Positions 8,350-17,556 of a stretch of DNA of 64,000 bases are shown one piece after another. The stretch comes from Actinoplanes sichuanensis (GTDB lineage Bacteria > Actinomycetota > Actinomycetes > Mycobacteriales > Micromonosporaceae): contig NZ_AP028461.1 in the NCBI RefSeq assembly GCF_033097365.1, forward strand, positions 11,621,501 to 11,685,500, in the 5' to 3' direction. Under the pieces are notes generated by a model. The model was given only the letters and a program-made list of their open reading frames with translations. It had not been told where the DNA came from and made no database searches. How positions within the stretch are numbered: the stretch's first letter is position 1; each line of letters starts with the position of its first letter. Made by a program: the position numbers and the translations under genes.

Positions 8350-10068
8350 TCAGAACAGGAAGTAGCGCTGGGCCATCGGCAGCACGTCGACCGGATCCGG
8401 CTCGATCACCTGGCCGTCGATGCGTACCTCGAACGTGTCCGCCTTGACCTCGATCCGGGGCATGGCGTCGTTCAGCGGCATGTCGGCCTTACCCACCGAG
8501 CGGGTGTCACCGACCGGGACCAGCGCCCGCTTCACCCCGATCCGGTCGCTGAGCAGGGCGTCGATGGCGGCCGGGGCGACGAACGCGAGGGACGTCTGCG
8601 CTGGGACCACACCGTAGGCACCGAACATCGGCCGGGGCAGCATCGGCTGCGGCGTCGGGATCGAGGCGTTCGCGTCACCCATCTGCGCGTACGCGATCAT
8701 GCCGCCCTTGAGGACGACCGCCGGCCGTACCCCGAAGAACGCCGGGTCCCAGAGGACCAGGTCGGCGAGCTTGCCCGGCTCGACCGAGCCGACCTGGGCG
8801 TCCATGCCGTGGGCGCGGGCCGGGCAGATGGTGTACTTCGCGACGTACCGCTTGGCCCGGTTGTTGTCCGCGGCGCCGTCGCCGGCCAGGGCGCCGACCC
8901 GGGCCTTCATCACGTGCGCGGTCTGCCAGGTACGGGTGACCACCTCACCGACCCGGCCCATGGCCTGCGAGTCCGACCCGATCATCGAGATGGCGCCCAG
9001 GTCGTGCAGGTAGTCCTCGGCGGCCATGGTCGACGGCCGGATCCGGCTCTCGGCGAACGCCAGGTCCTCCGGCACCGACGAGTTCAGGTGGTGGCAGACC
9101 ATCAGCATGTCCAGGTGCTCGCTGAGGGTGTTGCGGGTGTACGGCCGGGTCGGGTTGGTCGACGACGGCAGGATGTTCGGGTGCGACGCGACGGTGATGA
9201 TGTCCGGCGCGTGACCGCCCCCGGCGCCCTCGGTGTGATAGGCGTGGATCGACCGGCCGGCGATGGCGCGCAGCGTCTCCTCGACGAATCCGGCCTCGTT
9301 CAGGGTGTCGGTGTGGATCGCCACCTGCACGCCCGACGCGTCGCACACCTTGAGGCAGGCGTCGATCGCGGCCGGAGTGGTGCCCCAGTCCTCGTGCAGT
9401 TTGAAACCGCCGGCGCCACCGCGCAGCTGCTCCCACATCGACTCGGCGGACATCGTGTTGCCCTTGCCGAGTAGCAGCACGTTGATCGGCCAGGTGTCCA
9501 GGGACTCCAGCATCCGGGCCAGGTGCCAGGAGTTCGGCGTGACGGTGGTGGCCTTGGTGCCCTCGTCCGGGCCGGTGCCGCCGCCGATGATGGTGGTGAT
9601 GCCGGCGGCCAGCGCGGTGTCCAGGATGGTCGGGCTGATCAGGTGGACGTGGCTGTCGATCGCACCGGCGGTGAGGATCTTGCCGTTGCCGGCGAGGATC
9701 TGGGTGCCGGGGCCGATCACCAGGTCGGGGTGTACGCCGTCCATGGTGTCCGGGTTGCCGGCCTTGCCGATGGCGACGATCCGCCCGTCGCGGATGCCGA
9801 CGTCGGCCTTGACGATGCCCCAGTGGTCGAGGACGACGACGCCGGTGATGACGGTGTCCGGGGCGCCCTCGGCCCGGGTGGCCCGGCCCTGGCCCATCGA
9901 TTCGCGGATCACCTTGCCGCCGCCGAAGACGACCTCGTCGCCGGGGACCGGGCCGGAGCTGCGGTCCTCCTCGATCTCGATCAGCAGGTTGGTGTCGGCG
10001 AGCCGGATCCGGTCACCCTTGGTCGGCCCGAGCAGCGCCGCATAGCGGCTCCGGTCCAGAGAAGTCAT
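8350..10068 (-). CDS. ureC: Urease alpha (catalytic) subunit
   Basis: Nickel-dependent hydrolase (572 residues, the normal length) that splits urea into ammonia and carbamate in the cytoplasm. It shows the metal-binding HVHLISP, the lysine to be carbamylated in [10 protein letters not shown], and the flap histidine region [20 protein letters not shown], followed by [15 protein letters not shown] 10068 has GGGAG upstream and sits in an ATGA overlap with the ureB stop. A longer open frame upstream (to 10599) lies over ureB and is not coding in this frame. Confidence 0.97.
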   Translation of the reverse strand: MTSLDRSRYAALLGPTKGDRIRLADTNLLIEIEEDRSSGPVPGDEVVFGGGKVIRESMGQGRATRAEGAPDTVITGVVVLDHWGIVKADVGIRDGRIVAIGKAGNPDTMDGVHPDLVIGPGTQILAGNGKILTAGAIDSHVHLISPTILDTALAAGITTIIGGGTGPDEGTKATTVTPNSWHLARMLESLDTWPINVLLLGKGNTMSAESMWEQLRGGAGGFKLHEDWGTTPAAIDACLKVCDASGVQVAIHTDTLNEAGFVEETLRAIAGRSIHAYHTEGAGGGHAPDIITVASHPNILPSSTNPTRPYTRNTLSEHLDMLMVCHHLNSSVPEDLAFAESRIRPSTMAAEDYLHDLGAISMIGSDSQAMGRVGEVVTRTWQTAHVMKARVGALAGDGAADNNRAKRYVAKYTICPARAHGMDAQVGSVEPGKLADLVLWDPAFFGVRPAVVLKGGMIAYAQMGDANASIPTPQPMLPRPMFGAYGVVPAQTSLAFVAPAAIDALLSDRIGVKRALVPVGDTRSVGKADMPLNDAMPRIEVKADTFEVRIDGQVIEPDPVDVLPMAQRYFLF

Positions 10069-10472
10069 CGTGGGCTCCCGTTGTGTTCGCCCTCGCCGGT
10101 GTCCTCGTCGAGGGAGCCGGCCGGTTCGATGTCGGTGGGGTCGGGCTCCGGCGGTGGCGCGGGCTGGTCGAGTGGCCCGCCGGCCAGGCCGCGCAGGCCG
10201 GGGACGATGCGGTTGCCGGCCAGCGCCACGAGGGTGATGTCGCGGGGTATGCCCGGTTCGAACCGGACCGACGTGCCGGCCTGGATGGCGAGCCGGTGGC
10301 CCCAGGCCGCGGTCCGGTCGAACTCCAGGGCCGCATTGGACTCGGCGAAGTGGAAGTGCGATCCGACCTGCACCGGCCGGTCTCCGGTGTTGCGGACGGT
10401 CAGCGCGATGACCGGGCGGCCGGCGTTGATCTCGATGTCGCCGTCCCCGAAGAGGATCTCGCCCGGGATCAC
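10065..10472 (-). CDS. ureB: Urease beta subunit
   Basis: Structural subunit of 135 residues starting [20 protein letters not shown], with the conserved [18 protein letters not shown] segment. The GTG start (10472) overlaps the ureA stop as GTGA, and its own stop overlaps the ureC start as ATGA. A Pro/Asp/Glu-rich C-terminal tail of about 35 residues extends past the core fold (after PGLRGLAGG), longer than many beta subunits. Confidence 0.94.
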   Translation of the reverse strand: MIPGEILFGDGDIEINAGRPVIALTVRNTGDRPVQVGSHFHFAESNAALEFDRTAAWGHRLAIQAGTSVRFEPGIPRDITLVALAGNRIVPGLRGLAGGPLDQPAPPPEPDPTDIEPAGSLDEDTGEGEHNGSPR

Positions 10473-10771
10473 GAGATCGGCCCGTGCACGGTGACCAGCT
10501 TGGTGCCGTCCGGGAAGGTGGCCTCGACCTGTACCTCGGCCAGCATCTCGGGCACGCCGTCCAGGACGTCGGCCCGGGTGAGCACCCGCCGCCCGGCATC
10601 CATCAGCTCGGCCACGGTACGCCCATCGCGTGCCCCCTCCAGCAGGAAGGCGGTGATGATGGCGGTGGCTTCCGGATAGTTGAGCCGCAGGCCCCGGTCT
10701 CGGCGACGCTGGGCGACGTCGGCCGCGACGTGGATGAGCAGGCGTTCCTGCTCGTGTTGGCTGAGGAACAA
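10469..10771 (-). CDS. ureA: Urease gamma subunit
   Basis: Exactly 100 residues, the canonical UreA length. It contains [40 protein letters not shown] and [20 protein letters not shown]. The start is TTG 10771, five bases after a perfect AGGAGG on the minus strand; the frame stays open further upstream but leaves the family. First gene of the ureABCFGD operon; the AT-richer sequence just upstream (about 10800-10850) should hold the promoter, though I cannot name a nickel or nitrogen regulator box in it. Confidence 0.95.
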   Translation of the reverse strand: MFLSQHEQERLLIHVAADVAQRRRDRGLRLNYPEATAIITAFLLEGARDGRTVAELMDAGRRVLTRADVLDGVPEMLAEVQVEATFPDGTKLVTVHGPIS

Positions 10772-10853
10772 AGGGAACCTCCTGCTGATCGCGCCACGGA
10801 ATGCTCGCAGGTGGAAGTTTCGGACGTGTAACCCTGGATTGATCAAAACATGG

Positions 10854-10897
10854 AACGGCCCCGTCATCGCGTGCTTCCACGCGGTGCCGGGGCCGTT
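10854..10897 (-). terminator. Terminator of the acyltransferase gene
   Basis: Arms AACGGCCCCG (10854-10863) and CGGGGCCGTT (10888-10897) enclose a second hairpin CGCGTG/CACGCG. On the minus strand it lies 10 bases past the acyltransferase stop and is followed by CCATGTTTTGATC, a short T run. It also separates that gene from the urease promoter. Confidence 0.75.
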
Positions 10898-10907
10898 TCC
10901 GAATTGT

Positions 10908-13031
10908 TTACTTCGGTAGCCGCGCGCTCAGCAGGGGCGCCAACATCGCCGAGTACTTCGTGGTGATGTGGTCGTCGTCGCGCCACACCAGCACGTTGCC
11001 GACCAGGGCCGGGCAGGAGTCGGTGGTGCAGAACCAGGGGAGCGCGTCGATCATCTGGACGCCGTTGCGCTTCGCGTTCTGCTCGACCAGCACCTGCCGC
11101 TGCGGCTGGACGATCGACTCGATCGCCGGAGCGACACAGCGGGAGACCTTGTCCGAGTGCTCGGCCAGGCATTCCGGCGCGTTGTAGCCGGGCCAGGGGG
11201 TGTCCCGGATCTGCACCAGCTTCGTCCGCGTCCCCTTGATCGCCTTGTAGGTGGCGTCCCAGCCGGCCGCCCACGCGGCGTCCAGCTGCGCGCCGCTCGG
11301 CCGGGTGCCGGCGTCGTCGACGAGCGGGTTGCCGTCGTTGCCGCTGGAGGACATCACCACGAGGTACGGCTGCGCCTGCTTGATCTCGGCGAGCACCTCG
11401 GCGCGCCAGGTCGGGCATTCGCTGTAGACGCGCTTGAGCCCGGGGCTGAAGGTGACCACCGAGGCGGCGTTGCACGCGCTCTTGGTACGGACCTCGAGTT
11501 TCCAGCCGCGTTCCTTGGCGACCGCGTCGACCGCCGGGAACCAGTGCGCGGCGTGCGAGTCACCGAAGAGGAACACGGTCCGCGCGCCGGCCGGGTCGCC
11601 GTACAGGCACGGGTTGGGTGCCGCGGCGTCCAGATAGTCCAGGTGACACCGGTCGTTGTAGTAGTTCGGCTTGTCCTTGCGCGCGTTCTGCACCTTGGGC
11701 GTGGTGTTCGACGGCAGCTTGCCGGTGCCGACCGAGGCCGCGATGATCCGCCGGAGCTCCGCCTCCGGGTCGGTCGCGCCGGCGACGGCTTCGGCCGTGT
11801 CCACCGCCGGGGCGCCCTTGGCCAGCTGCGGCGGCTTCATCGCACCGGCCTGGGCGACCAGGGCGGCGAAGCAGGACAGGGCCAGTCCGACGGCCAGACC
11901 GCGGCGGGCCTTGGCCTTCACCCAGGACTGGTTGCGGGCCGGGTTCTCGATGAGGTGGTACGACCCGATCGCCAGCACCAGCGCCCCGGCGGCCAGACCG
12001 AGGTTGAGCGGCACGTTCGGCTCGACGTCCAGCATGTGCGGGACGATCATGAGGACCGGCCAGTGCCACAGGTACCAGCTGTACGAGTACCGGCCGATCT
12101 GCTGGAAGGGCCAGGTGCGCAGGACGGTGGCGGCGCTGCCGCTCGGGCCGGACGTGCCACCGGCGATGATCGCGGCCGCGCCGAGCACCGGCAGCAGGGC
12201 GGCGTAGCCGGGGAACGGCGTCTCCTCGTTGTAGAGGAACGCGGAGGCGATCACCGCTGCCATGCCGGCCCAGGTCATGCCGGCGGCCAGGCCGCGGGGC
12301 AGCCCGGCCAGCCGGGTCGCGCCGACCGCGATCAGCGCGCCGACCGCCAGCTCCCAGGCACGGGTGTGCGCTCCGAAGTAGGCCCACGGCGCCGACGTCG
12401 AGGTCTGCAGGACGCTGACCGTGAGTGACGCCGCGACCACGAGCACGAGTGTGATGATCACCGGGGCCCGGCGCTTGCCGAAGGCCAGCGCGAAGATCAG
12501 CAGGAGGAGCGGCCAGACCAGATAGAACTGCTCCTCCACCGCGAGCGACCAGAAGTGCTGCAGCGGGGAGGGCTCGGCGCTGGCGTTCATGTACTGGACG
12601 CCTTCGTTCGCCAGGCGCCAGTTGATGCCGTAGAAGGTCGCGTAGATCGCGTCCAGTGAGATCGACTTGAACCGGGTGGCCGGCAGCCACAGCCAGGCCG
12701 CGGTCACGGTGACCAGCAGGACCACGGTCGACGCGGGCAGCAGCCGGGTGGCGCGCCGGGCGTAGAAGGTGGCCAGCGAGACGGTCCCGGTGCGGCTCAG
12801 CTCCTTGAGTAGCAGGGTCGTGATCAGGAAGCCGGAGATCACGAAGAACACGTCGACACCGACGTATCCGCCTTCGAGGCTCGTGATGCCGGCGTGCGAG
12901 AGCACGACGAGGGTCACCGCGATGGCGCGCATTCCCTCGATGTCCGGTCGGAAACCGAGGTGCGGGGGCGCGGGAGGGGAGGCTGTCCCCGGCCGCGCAC
13001 TGTGGAGCTGGGCGTCGTAAGTGACCGACAT
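10908..13031 (-). CDS. Acyltransferase-3 / SGNH membrane protein (OafA-like)
   Basis: Integral membrane O-acyltransferase of 707 residues. The N-terminal acyltransferase-3 domain (about 25-390) has the signature [13 protein letters not shown], the SHAGI histidine, [10 protein letters not shown], and about ten membrane helices including [17 protein letters not shown]. The C-terminal SGNH-hydrolase domain (about 450-707) contains the [10 protein letters not shown] block and a DDDHIT motif holding the likely catalytic Asp/His. Such fusions transfer acetyl or other acyl groups from the cytoplasm to surface polysaccharide or lipid. The acceptor is not evident; no glycosyltransferase genes are adjacent. 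Confidence 0.92.
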   Translation of the reverse strand: MSVTYDAQLHSARPGTASPPAPPHLGFRPDIEGMRAIAVTLVVLSHAGITSLEGGYVGVDVFFVISGFLITTLLLKELSRTGTVSLATFYARRATRLLPASTVVLLVTVTAAWLWLPATRFKSISLDAIYATFYGINWRLANEGVQYMNASAEPSPLQHFWSLAVEEQFYLVWPLLLLIFALAFGKRRAPVIITLVLVVAASLTVSVLQTSTSAPWAYFGAHTRAWELAVGALIAVGATRLAGLPRGLAAGMTWAGMAAVIASAFLYNEETPFPGYAALLPVLGAAAIIAGGTSGPSGSAATVLRTWPFQQIGRYSYSWYLWHWPVLMIVPHMLDVEPNVPLNLGLAAGALVLAIGSYHLIENPARNQSWVKAKARRGLAVGLALSCFAALVAQAGAMKPPQLAKGAPAVDTAEAVAGATDPEAELRRIIAASVGTGKLPSNTTPKVQNARKDKPNYYNDRCHLDYLDAAAPNPCLYGDPAGARTVFLFGDSHAAHWFPAVDAVAKERGWKLEVRTKSACNAASVVTFSPGLKRVYSECPTWRAEVLAEIKQAQPYLVVMSSSGNDGNPLVDDAGTRPSGAQLDAAWAAGWDATYKAIKGTRTKLVQIRDTPWPGYNAPECLAEHSDKVSRCVAPAIESIVQPQRQVLVEQNAKRNGVQMIDALPWFCTTDSCPALVGNVLVWRDDDHITTKYSAMLAPLLSARLPK

Positions 13032-13136
13032 GTCCTACCTAGCGATGAGTGACCGGCCGGGATCGGGGGCCGAGCTTACCTGCGGCGACACAGGTCTTCC
13101 ACAGCCGGTTCATCACAACTTCATAGTGAGGACAGC

Positions 13137-13706
13137 TCACACTCGGGCGGCCACTCCGTCGATCAACAACTGGACCGCGAGCGCGAAACCGGCGTCGTCC
13201 GCCTGGCCGGAACCGATCAGGCGCCGCATCGTGCCGTTGACCTCGGTGTGCAGCAGTCCGCCGACGAGCACGGCGAGAACCGCACCGGTCCGCTCGACCT
13301 CGCTCTCGGGCAGTCCCGCGGTGCGCAGCACGGTGCAGAGTGTCCGCCACATCGGGCCGTCGCGCTGGATGAAGTCGTCACTCGCGAAGGCGTACCGGAT
13401 CAGGTTGCGGTGGGCGAGGCTCAGCGACCGGAACTCGTACGCCAGATTGCGCAGTTGTTCCTGCCATGTTCCCTCCCCGACCGCGATGTGACGTGCGCCA
13501 TCGGTGACCAGGCGGGTCAGTCCGTCCAGAAGGGCCGCTTTGTTCTCCACGTGGTGGTAGATCGACATCGGGTTGACACCCAGCTGGCCTGCGAGTTTGC
13601 GCATGCTCAGCGCGTCCACGCCGTCGGTGTCGACGATGTTCAGAGCCGCTTGGAGGATTGCGCCCTTTGTTAAACGTTGATCACCGGACTTAGCGGATTC
13701 AGCCAT
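13137..13706 (-). CDS. TetR-family repressor divergent to the P450 gene
   Basis: TetR regulator of about 189 residues. The N-terminal helix-turn-helix is seen in LTKGAILQAALNIVDTDG and LSMRKLAGQLGVNPMSIYHHV; the C-terminal TetR_C-type ligand domain includes LVGGLLHTEVNGTMRR. Neither possible start (ATG 13706, or ATG 13727 seven codons upstream) has a ribosome-binding site, and both start codons lie inside the operator palindromes, so translation may be leaderless. Divergent from the CYP102-type gene with about 50 bp between starts, it most likely represses both, as BM3R1 represses CYP102A1 in Bacillus; the ligand is probably a fatty acid or related lipid (inference). Confidence 0.9.
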   Translation of the reverse strand: MAESAKSGDQRLTKGAILQAALNIVDTDGVDALSMRKLAGQLGVNPMSIYHHVENKAALLDGLTRLVTDGARHIAVGEGTWQEQLRNLAYEFRSLSLAHRNLIRYAFASDDFIQRDGPMWRTLCTVLRTAGLPESEVERTGAVLAVLVGGLLHTEVNGTMRRLIGSGQADDAGFALAVQLLIDGVAARV

Positions 13707-13738
13707 ACGCCGTATGGTAGTAGCCATACACCGTATGG
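13703..13738. promoter_or_regulatory. Double palindromic operator between tetR and the P450 gene
   Basis: Two copies of CCATAC-N3-GTATGG: CCATACGCCGTATGG (13703-13717) and CCATACACCGTATGG (13724-13738). Their centres are 21 bp apart, two helical turns. The second extends to 8-bp arms (AGCCATAC/GTATGGCT). They cover the tetR start codon and end just before the P450 ribosome-binding site. Confidence 0.85.
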
Positions 13739-13753
13739 CTGAGGAGGACCCCC

Positions 13754-16700
13754 GTGAGCGCCGCGATTCCCACCCCCCGCGGACTGCCGATCGTCGGCAA
13801 TGGACTGCAGGTGCCGGTGGAGGGCACACACCGGTTCTTCGCCGACCTGGCCGCGCAGCACCCCGACGGCATCTACCGGCTCAATCTGGCCGGCCGGCAC
13901 GTCGTCTTCGTCCACGACCCCGACCTGGTCGCCGAGGTCTGCGACGAGTCCCGCTTCTACAAGCCGATCGACCCGCCGCTCGCGCACGTCCGCGACTTCG
14001 CCGGTGACGGCCTCTTCACCGCGCGTGAGGAAGAGGAGGTGTGGGGTCAGGCGCACCGGATCCTGCTGCCCGCCTTCAGTCAGCGGTCGATGAAGGCGTA
14101 CTTCCCGCAGATGCTGGAGATCGCCGGCAACCTGGTCGGCGCGTGGTCCGGGCGCACCGAGGTGGACGTCGCCGACGACATGACCCGGCTCGCCCTCGAC
14201 ACCATCACGCTCGCCGGGTTCGGGCAGCAGTTCCGGTCCTTCGAGCAGGCCGAGCTGCATCCGTTCCTGCAGGCCATGGGCAACGCGTTGACCGAGGCGA
14301 TGAACCGGACCCGGCAGCTGCCGATGGTCACCGGGTTGAAGAAGCGGGCCGATGCGGCGTACAAATCGGATATCGCCGTCATGCAGGACACCGTCGACGA
14401 GGTGATCCGGGTGCGCCGGGCCTCCGGCGAGAAGTCGAACGACCTGCTCGGCCTGATGCTGGAGGCCAGTGACCCGCTGACCGGCGCCCGGCTCTCCGAC
14501 GAGAACATCCGCAACCAGGTCCTCACCTTCCTGATCGCCGGGCACGAGACCACCAGCGGCACCCTCTCCTTCGCGCTGCATCACCTGATGCGCAACCCGC
14601 ACGTCCTGGCCCAGGCCTACGCCGAGGTGGACCGGATCCTGCCCGGCGACACCGTGCCCACCTACGAGCTGATCATGAAGCTCGACGTGATCCCGCGGAT
14701 CCTCGACGAGACGCTGCGGCTGCACTCGCCGATCACCGCGATCGGCCTGGCCTCGCGAGAGGCGACCACGCTCGGTGGCTGCTACGAGATCCCGGCCGAC
14801 CAGAAGATCGCGGTCATCCTCAAACCGCTGCACACCCACCCGTCGGCGTGGTCCGACCCGGAGACGTTCGACATCGACAGGTGGCTGCCCGAGGCCAAGG
14901 CCCAACACCACCCGCACGCGTACAAGCCGTTCGGCAACGGCGAGCGGGCCTGCATCGGCCGACAGTTCGCGCTGACCGAGGCCCGCCTCGCGCTGGCCAT
15001 GCTGCTGCAGCGCTTCGCCATCGCCGACCCGGCCGGCCACCGGCTGCGGATCAAGCAGACCCTCACCATCAAGCCGGACGGCTTCCGGCTGCGGGTCCGT
15101 CCCCGTCTCGCGCACGAGCGCCTCTCCTTCGACGAGCCGGTCGCCGAGACGTCCGAGACCGCCGAGGTTCAAGCTTCGGGGGTACGGCTACGCGTCGCCT
15201 TCGGGTCCAACCTGGGCACCTCCGAGGACCTCGCCCAGCAGTTGGCCGACCGGGCCCGCCGGTCGGGTTTCGACGTGACCGTGCAGACGCTCGACGAACT
15301 CGCCGCCGACCTGCCCGCCGACGGGCTGCTCGCCGTCGTCACGTCCAGCTACAACGGCAAGGCGCCGGACAACGCGCAGGCCTTCGACGACCTCGACATC
15401 CCGGCCGGGACGCTGGACTCCGTGCGGTTCGCGGTGCTGGGCAACGGCAACACCCAGTGGGCGACCTACCAGGCGTACCCCCGTCGCGTTTTTGCGAAGC
15501 TCGCCGGAGCGGGCGCGCAGCCCATCGTCGAGCGTGGCGAGACCGACGCCTCGGCCGACTTCGACGGCATGGCGCAGAGCTGGCTGAACGGGCTGTGGAG
15601 TGCGCTCGCCACCGAGTTCGGCGCCGAATCGAAGGCCGCCGACGGCCCGAGGTACAGCGTCGAGGTACTCGGCGAGGACCAGATCCGGCCCGCCGTCGTC
15701 TCCGACCAGGCGCACCCGGTCATGGTCATGTCGGTGGAGGAACTGGTCGGCGACCCGACCGGCCTCTGGGACTTCAGCCGTGAGGCGCCCCGGCCCGGTG
15801 TCAAGGCGATCACCGTCCAGCTGCCCGAGGGTGTCACCTACACGGCCGGCGATCACCTGGCCGTCTACGCCAAGAACGATCCCGAGCTCGTCGACTGGGC
15901 CCTGCACACCCTGCGAGTCTCCCGCGACCTGGTGATCCGTCTCGGACAAGCGGGGGAGCGGCCGACCGGGCTGCCGATCGGTGTGCCGGTCACCGCCGGG
16001 CTCCTGCTCACCGACTTCGTCGAACTGCAGGAGCCGGCCACCCGTGGGCAGATCGCGGTCCTCGCCGAGCACACCGAGTGCCCGTGGACGACCCGGCAGC
16101 TGACCGCGTGGACCACCTCGGCCGACCTGTACGCCGACGAGATCCTGGCCAAGCGGGTCTCGGTGCTGTCGCTGCTGGAGCGGTTCCCGGCGGTCGAGCT
16201 GCCGTTCGCGGTCTTCCTCGAACTGGTCGGCACGATCAAGCCGCGGTTCTACTCGATCTCGTCGTCGCCGACCGTCGACCCGTCCCTGGTGACGATCACG
16301 GTCGGCCTGGTCGACGGGCCGTCCCGGACCGGCAACGGGCGCTACCGCGGCATGTGCTCGCAGTACCTGGCGCGGCTGTCACCGGGTGACGTCTTCTACG
16401 GCCACGTCCGGGTGCCGGCGCCGCCGTTCCGGCTGCCCGCCGACCCGGCCACCCCGATGATCCTGATCGGGCCGGGCACCGGTTTCGCTCCGCTGCGCGG
16501 CTTCCTTCAGGAGCGTGCCGGTACGGCCGGGAGCGGCCCCGCCAAGCTGTTCTACGGCTGCCGGCATCCGTCGCATGACTGGCTGTACCGGGCCGAGATG
16601 GAACAGTGGGCCGCCGACGGTGTGACCGACCTGCACCTGGCGTTCTCCGCGGTCGACGGGCACCCGCACCGGTTCGTCCAGGAGGCCCTCGCCGCCCAGG

Positions 16701-16897
16701 GTGACGCCGTGTGGGAGCTGCTCGAACAGGGCGGTCACATCTACCTGTGCGGTGACGGCGCCCGGATGGCCCCGGCCGTCCGCGACGAGCTGTACGCCAT
16801 CTTCCGCCGGCACACCGGGGCGACCGCGGTCGAGGCGGAGGCGTGGCTGCGTTCCCTGGAGGCGGCGGGCCGCTACCAGCAGGACGTCTTCGCCTGA
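13754..16897 (+). CDS. Self-sufficient cytochrome P450/reductase, CYP102 (BM3) type
   Basis: Single-chain fatty-acid-type monooxygenase of 1047 residues, nearly the length of P450 BM3. The heme domain (1-455) has GDGLFTA with Phe88 (the BM3 Phe87 position), the I-helix AGHETT (Thr266-267), ETLR (Glu319, Arg322) and the heme loop FGNGERACIG with Cys400. An FMN/flavodoxin domain follows (FGSNLGTSEDLAQQL, SSYNGKAPDN), then FAD-binding (RFYSISSSP) and NADPH-binding (IGPGTGFAPLRGF, YGCRHPSHDWLY) parts ending GRYQQDVFA. It hydroxylates fatty acids or similar chains using its own electron transfer. GTG 13754 follows GAGGAGGA; the double operator lies directly upstream. Confidence 0.95.
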   Translation: MSAAIPTPRGLPIVGNGLQVPVEGTHRFFADLAAQHPDGIYRLNLAGRHVVFVHDPDLVAEVCDESRFYKPIDPPLAHVRDFAGDGLFTAREEEEVWGQAHRILLPAFSQRSMKAYFPQMLEIAGNLVGAWSGRTEVDVADDMTRLALDTITLAGFGQQFRSFEQAELHPFLQAMGNALTEAMNRTRQLPMVTGLKKRADAAYKSDIAVMQDTVDEVIRVRRASGEKSNDLLGLMLEASDPLTGARLSDENIRNQVLTFLIAGHETTSGTLSFALHHLMRNPHVLAQAYAEVDRILPGDTVPTYELIMKLDVIPRILDETLRLHSPITAIGLASREATTLGGCYEIPADQKIAVILKPLHTHPSAWSDPETFDIDRWLPEAKAQHHPHAYKPFGNGERACIGRQFALTEARLALAMLLQRFAIADPAGHRLRIKQTLTIKPDGFRLRVRPRLAHERLSFDEPVAETSETAEVQASGVRLRVAFGSNLGTSEDLAQQLADRARRSGFDVTVQTLDELAADLPADGLLAVVTSSYNGKAPDNAQAFDDLDIPAGTLDSVRFAVLGNGNTQWATYQAYPRRVFAKLAGAGAQPIVERGETDASADFDGMAQSWLNGLWSALATEFGAESKAADGPRYSVEVLGEDQIRPAVVSDQAHPVMVMSVEELVGDPTGLWDFSREAPRPGVKAITVQLPEGVTYTAGDHLAVYAKNDPELVDWALHTLRVSRDLVIRLGQAGERPTGLPIGVPVTAGLLLTDFVELQEPATRGQIAVLAEHTECPWTTRQLTAWTTSADLYADEILAKRVSVLSLLERFPAVELPFAVFLELVGTIKPRFYSISSSPTVDPSLVTITVGLVDGPSRTGNGRYRGMCSQYLARLSPGDVFYGHVRVPAPPFRLPADPATPMILIGPGTGFAPLRGFLQERAGTAGSGPAKLFYGCRHPSHDWLYRAEMEQWAADGVTDLHLAFSAVDGHPHRFVQEALAAQGDAVWELLEQGGHIYLCGDGARMAPAVRDELYAIFRRHTGATAVEAEAWLRSLEAAGRYQQDVFA

Positions 16898-16913
16898 TCG
16901 GTTCTCATCCCTT

Positions 16914-16952
16914 GTGCCGGCCGGCGGTCCGGATCAGACCGTAGGCCGGCAC
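16914..16952 (+). terminator. Probable terminator after the P450 gene
   Basis: GTGCCGGCC (16914-16922) pairs perfectly with GGCCGGCAC (16944-16952), with an inner GGTC/GACC hairpin. It lies 17 bases after the stop. No U-tract follows, so activity is uncertain. Confidence 0.5.
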
Positions 16953-16970
16953 GGTGGGTACGGCTGGCGG

Positions 16971-17046
16971 CGATCTTGTGAGTGTCAGGGCTGTTCGACG
17001 GGCGTGACCTCACCAAGATCGACGGCCGGGCGGCAGTGGCCCTCTC
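16971..17046. repeat. Dispersed hairpin element, copy A
   Basis: CGATCTTGTGAG (16971-16982) faces CTCACCAAGATCG (17009-17021), which pairs apart from one inserted base. The loop contains CTGTTCGACGGGCG and the 3' flank is CGGCAGTGGCCCTCTC. It aligns along its length with copy B about 510 bp downstream. Confidence 0.75.
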
Positions 17047-17258
17047 CAGAGACCCTCCGGAGTCAGGGTCTGGTCGGTTCGCCGGTGCGAGCCGTGATCG
17101 GTCCGTCCGTGATCCGGCACCGACGAAGTCGTGGGCCGAGCGGCCGACGGCATCGTAGGGCTGTCTCCAGGGCCTGGTTGACCGGCGAGCGGCACGCCTG
17201 GGCTGCCTCCGGACGTAAGGCGATCAGTCGGCGGCACGGTATGGCTGCTTCGGCGGCG

Positions 17259-17356
17259 TTTAGGGTTCTTCCCGCGTCGCTCAGATGTCTGGTGAAGCGC
17301 TTTAGGGTTCCTCCCGCGTCGCTGGTGGGGCGTTTTAGGAGTTCCTCCCGTGTCGT
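17259..17356. repeat. Three tandem degenerate 23-bp repeats
   Basis: TTTAGGGTTCTTCCCGCGTC (start of copy 1, 17259-17281), TTTAGGGTTCCTCCCGCGTC (start of copy 2, 17301-17323), and a third diverged copy with AGGAGTTCCTCCCGTGTCG (17333-17356). Start-to-start distances are 42 and about 33 bp. Each unit ends GTCGCT or GTCGTT. Confidence 0.7.
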
Positions 17357-17480
17357 TGGGATGGCCTCCGGGGTCTTTGCAGTCGAGGTCGTGGTTTGCT
17401 GCCACGATCTTGTGAGGTTGCGCCGGCCGGCCGGCCGGCCGAAACGTCACAGGATCGATGCGGTGGGCGCCGACTGCCGG

Positions 17481-17556
17481 CGATCTTGTGAGGGTTAGGG
17501 CTGCTCGACGGGCGCATACTCACAAGATCAACGGCAGGTCGGCAGTGGCCCTCTCT
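17481..17556. repeat. Dispersed hairpin element, copy B
   Basis: GATCTTGTGAG (17482-17492) and CTCACAAGATC (17519-17529) are perfect inverted repeats, extended outward by TGCCG/CGGCA. The loop CTGCTCGACGGGCG and the flank CGGCAGTGGCCCTCTC match copy A. It directly follows the kinase stop on the minus strand and could act as a terminator, but it lacks a U-tract. Confidence 0.75.

Larger units (their letters stand above)
16953..17554. other. Repeat-rich non-coding gap between P450 and kinase genes
   Basis: No credible gene in about 600 bases. It holds two copies of a hairpin-bearing element (16971-17046 and 17481-17556), a third partial copy of its ATCTTGTGAG core at about 17405-17416, and three tandem copies of a 23-bp word (17259-17356). 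Open frames here read through these repeats and have no family resemblance. Confidence 0.6.

Noticed and set aside
17010..17450. Open frame on the minus strand in the P450-kinase gap
   Set aside because: It reads through the hairpin and tandem repeats, has no ribosome-binding site and no recognisable sequence.
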